Part shown: positions 44,701-53,403 of the stretch, piece by piece | Layout of the letters: every line of letters starts with the position of its first letter | How positions within the stretch are numbered: position 1 is the first letter of the stretch | DNA from: Micromonospora carbonacea | Lineage (GTDB): Bacteria; Actinomycetota; Actinomycetes; Mycobacteriales; Micromonosporaceae | Assembly (NCBI RefSeq): GCF_014205165.1 | Contig: NZ_JACHMZ010000001.1 | Location: 6,244,501-6,308,500, forward strand | Direction of reading: 5' to 3' | DNA length: 64,000 nucleotides | Translations under genes and position numbers: made by a program | The notes under the pieces: model-generated | Told to the model about the DNA's origin: nothing | Database searches by the model: none | The model's input: only the letters and a program-made list of their open reading frames with translations

Positions 44701-46176
44701 CGGCTTGCCCGGTTTCGAGTCGTAGTCCACGACTAGCTTCGCGTTGGCCGGCCGGAACTTCTTCCACCGTTCCAGGTCCGACTCGTACTGGCCCGTGTCG
44801 TTGCAGGCGCAGAACCCCACGGTCAGGGTGCTCCAGTTTCCCGTCGCGGCGGTCTGGACCTGGCTGGTGACCGTCGAGCCGGTGAAGTTCATGACCATGT
44901 CGTCCTGCGGCGAGTCCGAACAGCCGCCCGCCTTGTTCGCATGCCCGTCGGTGGCGTCGAGCCACTTCTTCAACGTCATCCCCGACCACGACGCCTTCAT
45001 CGTGGCGTTGATCGCGGGCGTCAGGTACATGTGCGCGGGCGAGTCACCACACGAGTACGAGTGGTACAGCTTCATCTGCACGTACGCCGACTCGATGTGC
45101 TTCCCGCCCAGGGCCACGGTGCCGTTGGTCATCGGGAACGTGAAGTAAGAGCGGAACTTCGCCCCCACGCACGGCCCTTCCGGGCTGTAACCCACCCGCG
45201 CCATCGTGTAGTCCGTGTTGGTGCAGCCGTTACTGGTGGCGTACGCCCACTTCGACTCCGCCACCGACCACGCGGGGTCGATGAACAGCGGAAACGTCAC
45301 CTCGTCGGAGTCGAGCAACGCCGAGTCGGGGATGAGCTCCAGGTCCCCGCCCGCCGTGACGTTGGTGACCACCTCACCCGTCAGCGCCGCATCGCCCGCC
45401 GCCAGCGTCGAGGAACGCGCCGCGGATGAGCGGAGGGCCGAGCCGGCCGTGGAATCCCACATACGCGCCGGCTCGGTGCGAGCGATCACCGCCGCCCCGG
45501 CGCTGGCCTGGAGCGACCCGTCCGGCTGCGCATCAAGGTCGACGTCACCGCTCACCGGCAGAGTGATCTTGCGAAGGGTCGAGTTGGCCGCCGCCTGAGC
45601 GGACTTCACGACCAACACATGCGTGAACCCCGTGTGGGTGGCGTGGACCACGAGATCCACGTCCGGGAAGACCCCCGGGTAGGTGGCTCCATCGCCGGAC
45701 AGAACCGGGGCGGGCAAGGCGCCCGGCCAGGACATCTGCAGCGTCTTACCGGAGCGCCGCAGGGTTACCAGCGGCCCCGTTCCTCCCCCGGAGAAGGCCA
45801 CGTCCGCAACCGAGACCGCCGGCCTGACCAGACCATCGCCGCCTGCCTGCAACGTCAGATCGACATCGGCCCACGAACCGTCCTCCTGACGCGCACGCTG
45901 CGGCACCACCGCCGACTCGAACGACAGCCGACCATCCGGCTGCGCCACCACCTGCGTGTACTCGGAACGCGAGGACTCCACCGCCACCGGGATGTCACAC
46001 GCCGCTGCCGAAGCAAGCGCCTCAGCCTCGGAAACCGCCGACCCGCTACACGACGGAGACGCCCCACGCGCCGGCGAAGCAGCGAGAACGGTCGGCACCG
46101 CCACTGCCGTCGCCGACAGGAGCAGCCACGTGACAGTCGAAGCCACAAGCGCCCCGCACCGAGGCAGCAGGCCCAT
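41713..46176 (-). CDS. Secreted FG-GAP-repeat and double LamG-domain protein
   Basis: About 1487 residues from ATG 46176, the start that directly precedes a signal peptide (TVTWLLLSATAVAVPTVLA). Longer frames reach 46275. The N-terminal half contains beta-rich DNRLRE/TreTu-like segments. The middle has five FG-GAP/VCBS calcium-binding repeats of the form PGDxxGDGKPDxL (about 43460-44110). Two LamG jelly-roll domains follow: the first at about 42590-43225 (SFSVAAWVRV, RLYVNGTLAGTA), the second at about 41720-42500 (FTVSTWARVD, RLYLDGALVSTA). It is about 100 bp upstream of the RHS gene on the same strand. Such LamG proteins commonly precede RHS genes in actinomycetes and may help anchor or deliver the RHS protein. 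Confidence 0.85.
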   Translation of the reverse strand: MGLLPRCGALVASTVTWLLLSATAVAVPTVLAASPARGASPSCSGSAVSEAEALASAAACDIPVAVESSRSEYTQVVAQPDGRLSFESAVVPQRARQEDGSWADVDLTLQAGGDGLVRPAVSVADVAFSGGGTGPLVTLRRSGKTLQMSWPGALPAPVLSGDGATYPGVFPDVDLVVHATHTGFTHVLVVKSAQAAANSTLRKITLPVSGDVDLDAQPDGSLQASAGAAVIARTEPARMWDSTAGSALRSSAARSSTLAAGDAALTGEVVTNVTAGGDLELIPDSALLDSDEVTFPLFIDPAWSVAESKWAYATSNGCTNTDYTMARVGYSPEGPCVGAKFRSYFTFPMTNGTVALGGKHIESAYVQMKLYHSYSCGDSPAHMYLTPAINATMKASWSGMTLKKWLDATDGHANKAGGCSDSPQDDMVMNFTGSTVTSQVQTAATGNWSTLTVGFCACNDTGQYESDLERWKKFRPANAKLVVDYDSKPGKPNKLQVAGVDCPVDGVTIGTTTPKFSAVYPDGDTGQTLTGTYEWIEVPAAGMSAVTDTVPTRKTPPAPAPASAGTRGTTATVTVVTAKNYAFRVKTVDPAPYQIGSGWSAWCQFSVDTSVPPPPDITPPTFTPPDTGPGPGEPITVTISTTAADVATFRYSFTGPPATLYGLRAYPGDGVGGFSATFSEAASAWYTDGTVLSPGDLSGDGKPDVVFRRQETASLYLVRGDGAGGFLGSPEFLEGANWSTAQYLFSPGDFTGDGAPDLLYRDAATQNLWMRPGAVGGGLQTTSVQIGTGFSTANWIFSPGDFNGDGKPDVLWRKTDGTFYMIRGNGTGGWVTGVSENIGSGWGGAALFGRGDFSGDGKTDVLVRLNSTGEVRLHRGNGTGGWLDTVGVTKGTIPPGGGVFTPGDFTGDGKPDILAAVAAAPSFGEVPAVTSPTDPNVKTAQVTVLAYKYGKNIFWARSIDAVGNLGNTSSKEVEVAKPSRPVVRWSMETYPGHDQTAALADNQPLLGDTDAAGPLANDTPLTTSNVSWDNDARLIGGQTAAMTGTGKQAQTTGPVIDTTKSFSVAAWVRVTDTGTTCCRTIVSQDGAVTNGFNLYYVPNPKQWGFSMYNADGTSTQGNFVFAPAVANTWTHLSAVYDDEQKQMRLYVNGTLAGTASHDSTWNATGAFHVGYGKWGAGQSNTGPGQIADVQVYNRVLVNHDFTGQLASDPDSGGVNEPGILAPTEVGRWDFEWGAHPCYVTDQADTCDAQDSTPFARYLALSRGSGIARGNRGNGLELDNRYFPEEGENSEVTQEAGRSAVITGVTTDEDGVDYIVWANTPVLRTDQSFTVSTWARVDRTDITQTVIAQDGATHSGFLLQYVAGATADAGTWKFSMPANAGATNAADTTSVTAAAPEPGTSWHHLVGVLDAQKRELRLYLDGALVSTATMKTAWTPWQAAGPLTVGRSIANGTTTGWLHGGVDDISVFQGALAPAQINALYQTQVVES

Positions 46177-46526
46177 CCTTTCTGGGAAGCTCCTGCCGTG
46201 ACCATCGAGTCCGATGGGTGTCGAGTTGCCCATACCGTCCAGCACAGGGCCTCCCACGACGCCCATGGTGATCAATTGATGCGGGACTGTAGCCGAAATT
46301 GCATTCGGCAGCCACTACGTGACTTTGCGTAACATCACCTGGCCGGGCGGGGCAGTCACACAACCCGACGGGCGGTCGCCATCTCCGAACCGCTTCGACC
46401 TGCCTCGATCACTGAAGGTGACTCGGCACGCCCCACAGCGACAGGTCACCCTCGTGACACAGAGCCACCCGTTGCAGCGAAACCTCGACCTAGGGTGTGA
46501 TCAATACGACAGCAGGAGAGAGGTAA

Positions 46527-46796
46527 GCGGCTTCTCTGGCCACGGCGCGCGCAGACGTTTCGAGTGCCCGCTTCCTTGCGCCACTCACGCACGAAACGGC
46601 CAACGCAGGACAGGTCCAATGGCGGCTGGACCTCGCCGCCGACCGCCTGAGGACCACCGACCAACCCGTCGAGTCCATCGCGGCGGCCGTCGGTTACCAC
46701 TCCGCGCCGGCGTTCAGCCGCGCCTTCACCCGCTCCCACGGTGCCCCGCCCGGCCGTTACCGGACGATGCACCGCCCGAGCCGGGCACGAGGCTGA
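46527..46796 (+). pseudogene. AraC-family regulator C-terminal fragment
   Basis: The frame from 46527 to TGA 46794-46796 reads ADVSSARFLAPLTHETANAG, WRLDLAADRLRTTDQPVESI and AAAVGYHSAPAFSRAFTRSH, the two helix-turn-helices of AraC proteins. A stop (TAA at 46524) lies directly upstream and no sensor domain is present. A truncated remnant. Confidence 0.7.
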
Positions 46797-47048
46797 CGGG
46801 GCTCATCGGCTCCGTCTGCTCCGGGGAGCTCCCGGTGAGTGGCGTCCCCCACGCTGACGGCCGACCGATCGACGTCGACTGCCCCGAGCAGATGGTGCCG
46901 GAGGCCGCAGCCGCCCGCCCCTGCCGACGGCACCGATCGCGATGTCGCCGGACACCGCGCCGGGCCCGGCGGCCATCCGCGCTCCGCGCGACACCGCCAG
47001 GATCAAGGCCGGGCTGGGCGCTGATTGACGGCGACGTCCGGTGTCCTG

Positions 47049-47807
47049 TCATCCGCCGGCGGTCGCACATCCCGTGTTGCGCCAGAAGTCCTCGTTGTCG
47101 AGCAGGGACTGGGGCACTCCGTCGAGTTCGAAGGAGTGACCCGTGACCGCCCCGGCGGTGTTCCTGACCCGGTAGCCGAGCGCGACGAGACGGTTCGCCA
47201 GGTGAGTCTCGACGAGGGCGTCACACTCGCGCTGGACGTCGTCGTCGGCCAGCGCCGGCTCGTCGGGCTGGGTCAGTGCCCCATCCTCGTCCTGGACAGC
47301 GAACAGGCAGCAGTGGACGTGCAGCATCGGCGGGATGGGTCCTGCCGCGGCGGAACGGGTGCCGACCGCGTGAGACACCAACGCGGCGACGAACGACCGC
47401 GCCGGGCGGACCCCGTCGATCAGCGGGACGCAGCGCATCAGGTGCTCCAGCATGCGGTGGATACCGGTGCGTGCCGCCTCCTCGATGGCGATCTGCGCCG
47501 CAGCGTCGAGCTGCGTCCACGCCATCGACAGGGAGCGGGGGGCCAGGTAGACCAGGTTGTACAGGGCCGGGTCGGGCAGCACCCGTACGCCGCTACGGGC
47601 GTGTCGCCCAAGCAGGACGTGCGTCAGGTCGGGTGCGTGAACCGGTGCTCCCGGGCGCAGGCCGAGCTGTTGCAGTGCGTCGCTGCCGCCGAGCCAGGCC
47701 GTTGCCTGGACGGGTGTCGTCTGGTCCGCCCGGAAGGCCTGCGGGGAGAGGCCCGGGTCGAGTAGTTCGGTGATGATCGCGGCTGCGTCGGACTGGTCTT
47801 CAGACAT
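47049..47807 (-). CDS. Stand-alone degenerate TrwC-like relaxase domain protein
   Basis: A 252-residue protein. Its order of segments follows the MobF/TrwC relaxase domain: WLGGSDALQQLGLRPG, a linker with GRHARSGVRV, YNLVYLAPRSLSMAW (relaxases have APKSVS), PMLHVHCCLFAVQDEDG at the HUH site (relaxases have LHTHVVVAN), and FELDGVPQSLLD. The N-terminal strand with the catalytic tyrosines and the C-terminal helicase are absent, and the histidine triad is incomplete. Nicking activity is therefore unlikely. It could be a repurposed DNA-binding domain or a decayed conjugation gene. It stands alone, divergent from the EACC1-like gene after 139 bp. Confidence 0.6.
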   Translation of the reverse strand: MSEDQSDAAAIITELLDPGLSPQAFRADQTTPVQATAWLGGSDALQQLGLRPGAPVHAPDLTHVLLGRHARSGVRVLPDPALYNLVYLAPRSLSMAWTQLDAAAQIAIEEAARTGIHRMLEHLMRCVPLIDGVRPARSFVAALVSHAVGTRSAAAGPIPPMLHVHCCLFAVQDEDGALTQPDEPALADDDVQRECDALVETHLANRLVALGYRVRNTAGAVTGHSFELDGVPQSLLDNEDFWRNTGCATAGG

Positions 47808-47946
47808 GTGCTCTCTCCTCGTGGGCGTTCACCCGCCAGGGCTATCACAGTCACGCCATCAGTGATCATCGTGGCTCACCTGTCAGGCTGGCCCTCACCG
47901 CTACAGTGTGTTGCTCCACTGTCGATAGTCGGGAGGGACGTCAGGC

Positions 47947-48354
47947 ATGGTTACGGACTCGGACACCAAAGAGATCATCCTGACCTGGCAGCGGTCTGAG
48001 CAGCCCGGTGTCGTGGAGTTCGTGGTAACTGAGCAGTACGTCGGTGAGGTGCGGGCACTGCTGGCCGCGCAGGAGGTGGCAGTGCAGCGGAGCCCGGCGG
48101 CGTTCCGCACCACCGGCAGTGATCTCATGACGACCCTGGTGGCGGTGGCTGATACTCCGGCGGCGTGGGTCGCGGTCGGGATTGGGCTCAAGGCGTTCTT
48201 CGACCGGCACCGGGGCAAGCGCATCAAGGTCGACGAGGACGGGTTGACCGACGCCAGTAACTACTCGGCGCGGGACATCGAACGGATCATCCGCGCGCTC
48301 GCCCGACCCGACGCTACCGGGGACGGCACCGAGGATCCTCTCACCGGCCAGTGA
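47947..48354 (+). CDS. EACC1-like small membrane-associated component
   Basis: A 135-residue protein from ATG 47947. It has an N-terminal beta segment (KEIILTWQRSEQPGVVEFVV), a helical middle, a short hydrophobic stretch (TPAAWVAVGIGLKAFF) and a beta-type end (RIKVDEDGLTDASNYSARDI). This resembles the effector-associated constant component EACC1, a small protein encoded next to CHAT or trypsin-like effectors in predicted conflict systems. Its TGA overlaps the GTG start of the CHAT gene by four bases (GTGA), so the two are translationally coupled. Family call from layout and context. Confidence 0.55.
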   Translation: MVTDSDTKEIILTWQRSEQPGVVEFVVTEQYVGEVRALLAAQEVAVQRSPAAFRTTGSDLMTTLVAVADTPAAWVAVGIGLKAFFDRHRGKRIKVDEDGLTDASNYSARDIERIIRALARPDATGDGTEDPLTGQ

Positions 48355-51300
48355 CCGGCCAGGCACCGGTGAGCTGCTACCAGTATCTCGACCGGGTCCG
48401 GGAGAGCGTGCGGAGGGCCGCCGAGGAGCAGCTGCGGCTGACCGCGATGGCACCGCGGCCCCAGGTCCACCTGTTCGTCGAGGGTCTGCGGCAGCCCTAC
48501 GTCGGCTGTGTCGAGGCGCGGGCCTTCGCCAGCGGCACGGACGCGGCGACGGCGATCGGCGCGTTGGGCTTCGCTGCGGCGGCGCTGCCCGCCAGTCACC
48601 TGCTGGTGGTGTGGGAGCAGGTTGATCTGATGGCCGCGTTGGGGGAACCGTTGGTGGGTGGCAGCTCCCTGGTCGTCCTGGAAGCCACGGCCGGCGACCA
48701 CAGCCTGGCCTGGTATCCCCTCCCCGCAGTCGTCGGCGCCGGCATCGGGTCGCCGATGCGGCGGCAGGCGGCTCGGGCGCGGCATCGGGCCCCGCTGCCC
48801 GCGCCGATCGACACCCTGCTGGCCACCTGGCGGAGCATCCACCCGCCAGATTTCGCCACGACCATGGCGACGTTCGCCGACCACGGGTACGCGTTCACGG
48901 CGGCAACGTCGCCGCCGCGAGTGACCCACAGGCCGGCGGACGCTCTCGACATCGCCCGATCTGCCGTGGGTGAGGCGCTCGCCACGTTAGCGCCGGAATC
49001 GGTGGATCAGGCTTGTCGGGCGGTGCGCGACGCCCTGGCCGTGATGCCGGACCACGACCCCCGTCGGGGGCTCTACCTGGTCGACCTCAGCCAACTCCTG
49101 CAACAGCGCTACGAGCACGGTGGTGACCTCGCCGACGTGACCGCCGCCGTTCGCGCGGCACGGCAGGCCGGCAGGTACCCGGCCGGCGACACGCCGGCGC
49201 GACGGCTGGACGCGCTGGGGACCGCACTGCGCATCTGGTACGAGGCGACCGGTGACCGCGCAAGTCTCGACGAGTCGATCGCAGCGTCTGCGGCGGCGGT
49301 CGACGTGCTGCCCGACCACGACGACAATGCCGCGACGTGCCTGGTCAACCTCGCCACCGTCCGGCACGTTCGGTTCCGTGCCACCGGCGACGTCGACGAC
49401 CTCGACCAGGCCATCTCAGACGGCCGTCGCGCCCTCGGGTGGTTGCGGCCCGACGACCGGCGCTGGGCACAGGCAGCGATGATGCTGTGCAACTTCCTGG
49501 AGGCCCGGTACGCGCTCACCGGCGTTCTCGCCGTCCTCGACGAGGCGATCACGTTCGGCCGGGCCGCCGCGACTGCCCCCCAAGGTGTCGGTTGGATGCT
49601 CGCCGCCTACCACGCGAACCTCGCCCGGACGCTGGACGCCCGGTACCGGCGCACCGGCGAACTCCAGTCGCTGCACGAGGCCATCGACGCGGGACGCACG
49701 GCAGTGGCGGCGGTTCCGCCTGTTCATCCCGAACACGCGCGTTACCAGCTGGTGTTGTCGGAGTCGCTACACGCGCTGTTCGACCGTACCGGGAACCTGG
49801 TGGACCTCGACGCCGCCTTCGAGGCCTCGCACGAGGCCACGGCGGCGGTGCCGGCCGACCATCCGCTCCGACTCAACCACGTGGCGAGCCTTGCCGTGCT
49901 CCAGACGCAGCGCAGTCGCTTCACCACTGACACATCCGAACTGGACGACGCAGTCGGACTGCTGCGTGAGGCCCTGTCCGAGGCCCCGTCCAAGCATCCG
50001 CAGCGGCCAACGGCCCAAGCGGTGCTCGCCGACGCGCTACGGCTACGCGCCGAGCAGACCGGTGACACGACGGCCCTCAACGAGGCCGTCGACCTGGCCC
50101 GTCTGGCCCTGGACTCCCTGTCCCCCGACCACCCCCGCCGCAGCACGATGCTGAGCATCCTCGCGCACGCCCTCGACGCCCGGCGCACCGTCAACGCCGA
50201 CGAGAGGGACTTCATCGAGGCGATCGACGTGCTGCGGACGGCGGCGGCGCACCGGACGGCGGCAGTGGGCCCACGACTCGATGCCGCCCGAGCGTGGGGC
50301 GACATCGCGGTCGCCGCCGGCCGGACCGACCTGGCCGCGCAGGGCCTGGAGACCGCAGTCAGGCTGCTGCCGCTGCGCGCCGCGCGGGGCCTGCACCGTA
50401 CCGACGCACAGTACTGGCTCGGTCGCCTTGCCGGCCTGGCTCGGGACGCGGCTGCGCTCGCGGTGGCCGGCGGGTCCCCGCAGCGCGCGGTCGAGTTGCT
50501 CGAACTGGGCCGTACCGTGCTGACCTCACAGGCGTTGGACGGCCGAACCGACCTGGCCGAACTACGTGCGCACGACCCGGCGCTTGCCGACCGTTTCGAC
50601 CTGCTCAGCGCGAGGATTGAGAGTGGGGGCGAGCATGCGGCCGAGGACCGTCGGAGGTGGGCCGACGAACTCGACGCGGTGGTGGCCCGGATCCGTAGGT
50701 CGCCCGGACTGGATCGCTTCCTCCTGCCGCCGGTGGCCGCCGACCTCACCGCCGGGGCTACCGCAGGGCCGATCGTGCTCGTCAACGTCAGCCCGCACCG
50801 CTGCGACGCTCTCCTCGTCACCCCGGACGGGATCCGGGCGTTGCCGCTGCCCGACCTCACCTCGGACCGGCTCACCGAGGTGGTGGCGCGGTTCCTCCCA
50901 GCGGTCCGTGACGATATCCCCTCGATGTTCCGCACCCGGCAGGAACGCGGCGACACGATCATCACCGACACCCTGGCGTGGCTGTGGGATGCCGTTGCCA
51001 GCCCCGTTCTCGATGCGCTCGCTCCGGCACCGGACGACCGGCTGTGGTGGGTGCCGACCGGTCCGCTCACCCTTCTGCCGCTGCACGCGGCAGGACGCCC
51101 GCACGGGCCGTCGGTGCTGGATCAGTGCATCCCGTCGTACACACCGTCGATCCGGGCGCTGATCCACGCCCGCGCCGCCGGCACGTCCACGGAACCGGGA
51201 CGGACGCTGGTGGTCGGCATGCCCAACACCCCAAACGAGACGGACCTGCCCGCCGCACTGCGCGAGGCCGCCCTCGTCGCGGAGCAGGCACCCCAGGCCC

Positions 51301-51788
51301 GCACCCTGATCGGCCCGCAGGCGGTCTCCGCCGCGGTGATCGAGGCCATGGAGAACAGCACCTGGGCGCACTTCGCCTGCCATGCCACCACCGCAGCAAA
51401 CCCCTCGGACAGTCGGCTGCTCCTGCACGACCACGTCACCGAGCCACTGACCGCTACGGGGATCTCCCGGCTGCGGCTGCGGTCGGCGTCACTGGCGTAC
51501 CTGTCGGCCTGCGACACCGCCGTCACCACCACCGACCTCGCCGACGAGGTCATCCACATCGCGTCCGCGTTCCACCTGGCCGGCTATCCACGTGTCATCG
51601 GCACCCTGTGGAACGTCAGGGACGACGCGGCAGCGTCGATCGCCCACGACGTGTACGCCGCACTCACCGCCGGCCGGGCGGATCCGAGCCGCGCCGCCCG
51701 CGCCCTACGGCAGGCGGTTGCCCGACTACGCGACGAGCACCCGGACCGGCCATCCCGGTGGGCCAGCCACGTGCATCTCGGGCTGTAG
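48351..51788 (+). CDS. TPR-CHAT protease with a shared novel N-terminal domain
   Basis: A 1145-residue protein, GTG start in a 4-bp overlap with the EACC1-like gene. Residues 1-190 form a domain homologous to the separate protein at 51897-52478 (PRPQVHLFVEGLRQPYVG versus PRPQVHIVAEDMDEPY; LLVVWEQVDL versus LFVVWEEVDL). TPR-like repeats follow (about 230-720, with EATGDRASLDESIAASAAAV-type units). The CHAT domain ends the protein: WWVPTGPLTLLPLHAAG, HFACHATTA (His1011) and YLSACDTAV (Cys1054). It is probably the proteolytic effector of an EACC1-CHAT pair. It is the fourth CHAT gene in the window and closest to the one at 674-3787. Confidence 0.85.
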   Translation: MTGQAPVSCYQYLDRVRESVRRAAEEQLRLTAMAPRPQVHLFVEGLRQPYVGCVEARAFASGTDAATAIGALGFAAAALPASHLLVVWEQVDLMAALGEPLVGGSSLVVLEATAGDHSLAWYPLPAVVGAGIGSPMRRQAARARHRAPLPAPIDTLLATWRSIHPPDFATTMATFADHGYAFTAATSPPRVTHRPADALDIARSAVGEALATLAPESVDQACRAVRDALAVMPDHDPRRGLYLVDLSQLLQQRYEHGGDLADVTAAVRAARQAGRYPAGDTPARRLDALGTALRIWYEATGDRASLDESIAASAAAVDVLPDHDDNAATCLVNLATVRHVRFRATGDVDDLDQAISDGRRALGWLRPDDRRWAQAAMMLCNFLEARYALTGVLAVLDEAITFGRAAATAPQGVGWMLAAYHANLARTLDARYRRTGELQSLHEAIDAGRTAVAAVPPVHPEHARYQLVLSESLHALFDRTGNLVDLDAAFEASHEATAAVPADHPLRLNHVASLAVLQTQRSRFTTDTSELDDAVGLLREALSEAPSKHPQRPTAQAVLADALRLRAEQTGDTTALNEAVDLARLALDSLSPDHPRRSTMLSILAHALDARRTVNADERDFIEAIDVLRTAAAHRTAAVGPRLDAARAWGDIAVAAGRTDLAAQGLETAVRLLPLRAARGLHRTDAQYWLGRLAGLARDAAALAVAGGSPQRAVELLELGRTVLTSQALDGRTDLAELRAHDPALADRFDLLSARIESGGEHAAEDRRRWADELDAVVARIRRSPGLDRFLLPPVAADLTAGATAGPIVLVNVSPHRCDALLVTPDGIRALPLPDLTSDRLTEVVARFLPAVRDDIPSMFRTRQERGDTIITDTLAWLWDAVASPVLDALAPAPDDRLWWVPTGPLTLLPLHAAGRPHGPSVLDQCIPSYTPSIRALIHARAAGTSTEPGRTLVVGMPNTPNETDLPAALREAALVAEQAPQARTLIGPQAVSAAVIEAMENSTWAHFACHATTAANPSDSRLLLHDHVTEPLTATGISRLRLRSASLAYLSACDTAVTTTDLADEVIHIASAFHLAGYPRVIGTLWNVRDDAAASIAHDVYAALTAGRADPSRAARALRQAVARLRDEHPDRPSRWASHVHLGL

Positions 51789-51896
51789 GGCGGCGACACC
51801 GGCTGTCGGGCCGTCGTGCGCCACTGCCGCTGTCCACGACTGCCGCCGTGGACCGCGACGGGCGTCGCAGGCCCGCTTACCCCGGGTGGGCCCGCG

Positions 51897-52478
51897 TCAC
51901 TTCTTGAACGCGATGGACCAATTGATCTGGTAGCCGGATCCCTGCAGGTCGAGGACGGTGCGTTCCAGATCCCCGCAGGACGCACGCCACGTCTCGATCA
52001 GCGCTTCGATGGGTGCGTGCAGTTTGACGTTCTCGTGGCGGGTCGGCTTCCCCCAGATCACGATAATTCCCGCGTCGTCTTGGGCTACCTCGAACGGCAG
52101 CCACAGCATGGTGTGACCATCGGATCGGACGTCGACGACCGACAGGCCGTGGACCGGTTGATGATTCGGCATCTCCAGCGCCAGTCGTAGGTCGACCTCT
52201 TCCCAGACCACGAATAGCCTGGTCGCGGCCAGCGCGGACGGCAGGCGGCCAAGGTCGGCGACCGCGGTGGCCGCGTCGGCTCCCCGGTAGAACGGCCGGG
52301 TGGCGATGTAACCGATGTACTGGTACGGCTCGTCCATGTCCTCGGCCACGATGTGCACCTGCGGCCGAGGCACCTGCCCGGTCTTCTGGATGTGCGCTTC
52401 GCTCTCGTCGAGGATCGCATTCATTACTTCACTGGCAACGTCGGGCATCAGTCCATTATGGACCGTTGTCCTATTCAT
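51897..52478 (-). CDS. Stand-alone homologue of the CHAT protease N-terminal domain
   Basis: A 193-residue protein from ATG 52478, or 183 from ATG 52448; no strong ribosome-binding site supports either, and a longer frame reaches 52607. Throughout its length it aligns with residues 1-190 of the CHAT protease encoded just upstream on the opposite strand: PRPQVH, GYIATRPFYRGADAATAVAD versus CVEARAFASGTDAATAIGA, VVWEEVDLRLALE versus VVWEQVDLMAALG, and HAPIEALIETWRA versus PAPIDTLLATWRS. The function is unknown. A single-domain copy beside the fused one suggests a decoy, inhibitor or adaptor of the protease, but a recent duplication with no role is also possible. Confidence 0.65.
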   Translation of the reverse strand: MNRTTVHNGLMPDVASEVMNAILDESEAHIQKTGQVPRPQVHIVAEDMDEPYQYIGYIATRPFYRGADAATAVADLGRLPSALAATRLFVVWEEVDLRLALEMPNHQPVHGLSVVDVRSDGHTMLWLPFEVAQDDAGIIVIWGKPTRHENVKLHAPIEALIETWRASCGDLERTVLDLQGSGYQINWSIAFKK

Positions 52479-53403
52479 GCCAGGGGGCGGCCCGGCCGCT
52501 TCGCCCCGGGCGTCAGCGGCCGGGCACTCCCCCGCCTGTCGGCCAGGTCGAACGCCGACGGCCGATGTCTGTCGGACCTGCCCCCGGCAGGCATCGACGG
52601 TCAGCACCCGAGTCCGCCGATCCCACTACCAGCGCAGGCAGGCCAAATGACGTTGGAGTACTAATACTCCAGCCGCACCTGCCTGATCTGGAGTTTCCGC
52701 AGTTCATCGCCATGGTTGACGCCTTCCCGGCGTCGGCCGGGTAGCTGCGGATGTCGATGCTAGTCGCGGGGTGAGCTGGGTGAGCGCACTTCCTGTCTGT
52801 TGTGGTCAGTTGTAGGGCGGGCAGGCTCCCGTGCTTGTGTTGATCGATGAGATCGTGGGCTGGCAGGCAGGGCTGGACGATCTGCTGGCGCGATTCGCGC
52901 ACCGGTTCGGGCGTGCAGAGCCACGCCGGCAGGCGCTGGCCTACCTGGTCGGGTTGCTGTCGCACCTGGCCAGCAAGAACGGCTGGACCCTCGCCGAAGC
53001 TGCCGGTGACACCACGCCGAATCGGATGCAACGGCTGCTCAACAAATCCGTGTGGGATCCGGACGCTGTTCGTGACGACCTGTTCGCCTACGTGAACGAG
53101 TACCTCGGCCACGACGACGGGGTGCTAATCGTCGACGAGACGGGATTCCTCAAGAAGGGAATCAAGTCGGCCGGGGTGCAGCGCCAGTACTCCGGCACGG
53201 CCGGTCGGACGGAGAACTGCCAGCTCGGGGTGTTCCTTGCCTACGCCACCCCGGCAGGCCGGACCCTGGTCGATCGGGAGTTGTACCTGCCGCGCGGCTG
53301 GTGTGACGACCCCGCCCGCCGTGCCGAGGCCGCGATCAGCCCCGGGGTCGGGTTCGCCACCAAACCCGCTCTCGGCCTACGCATGCTCGACCGCGCCATC
53401 GCC

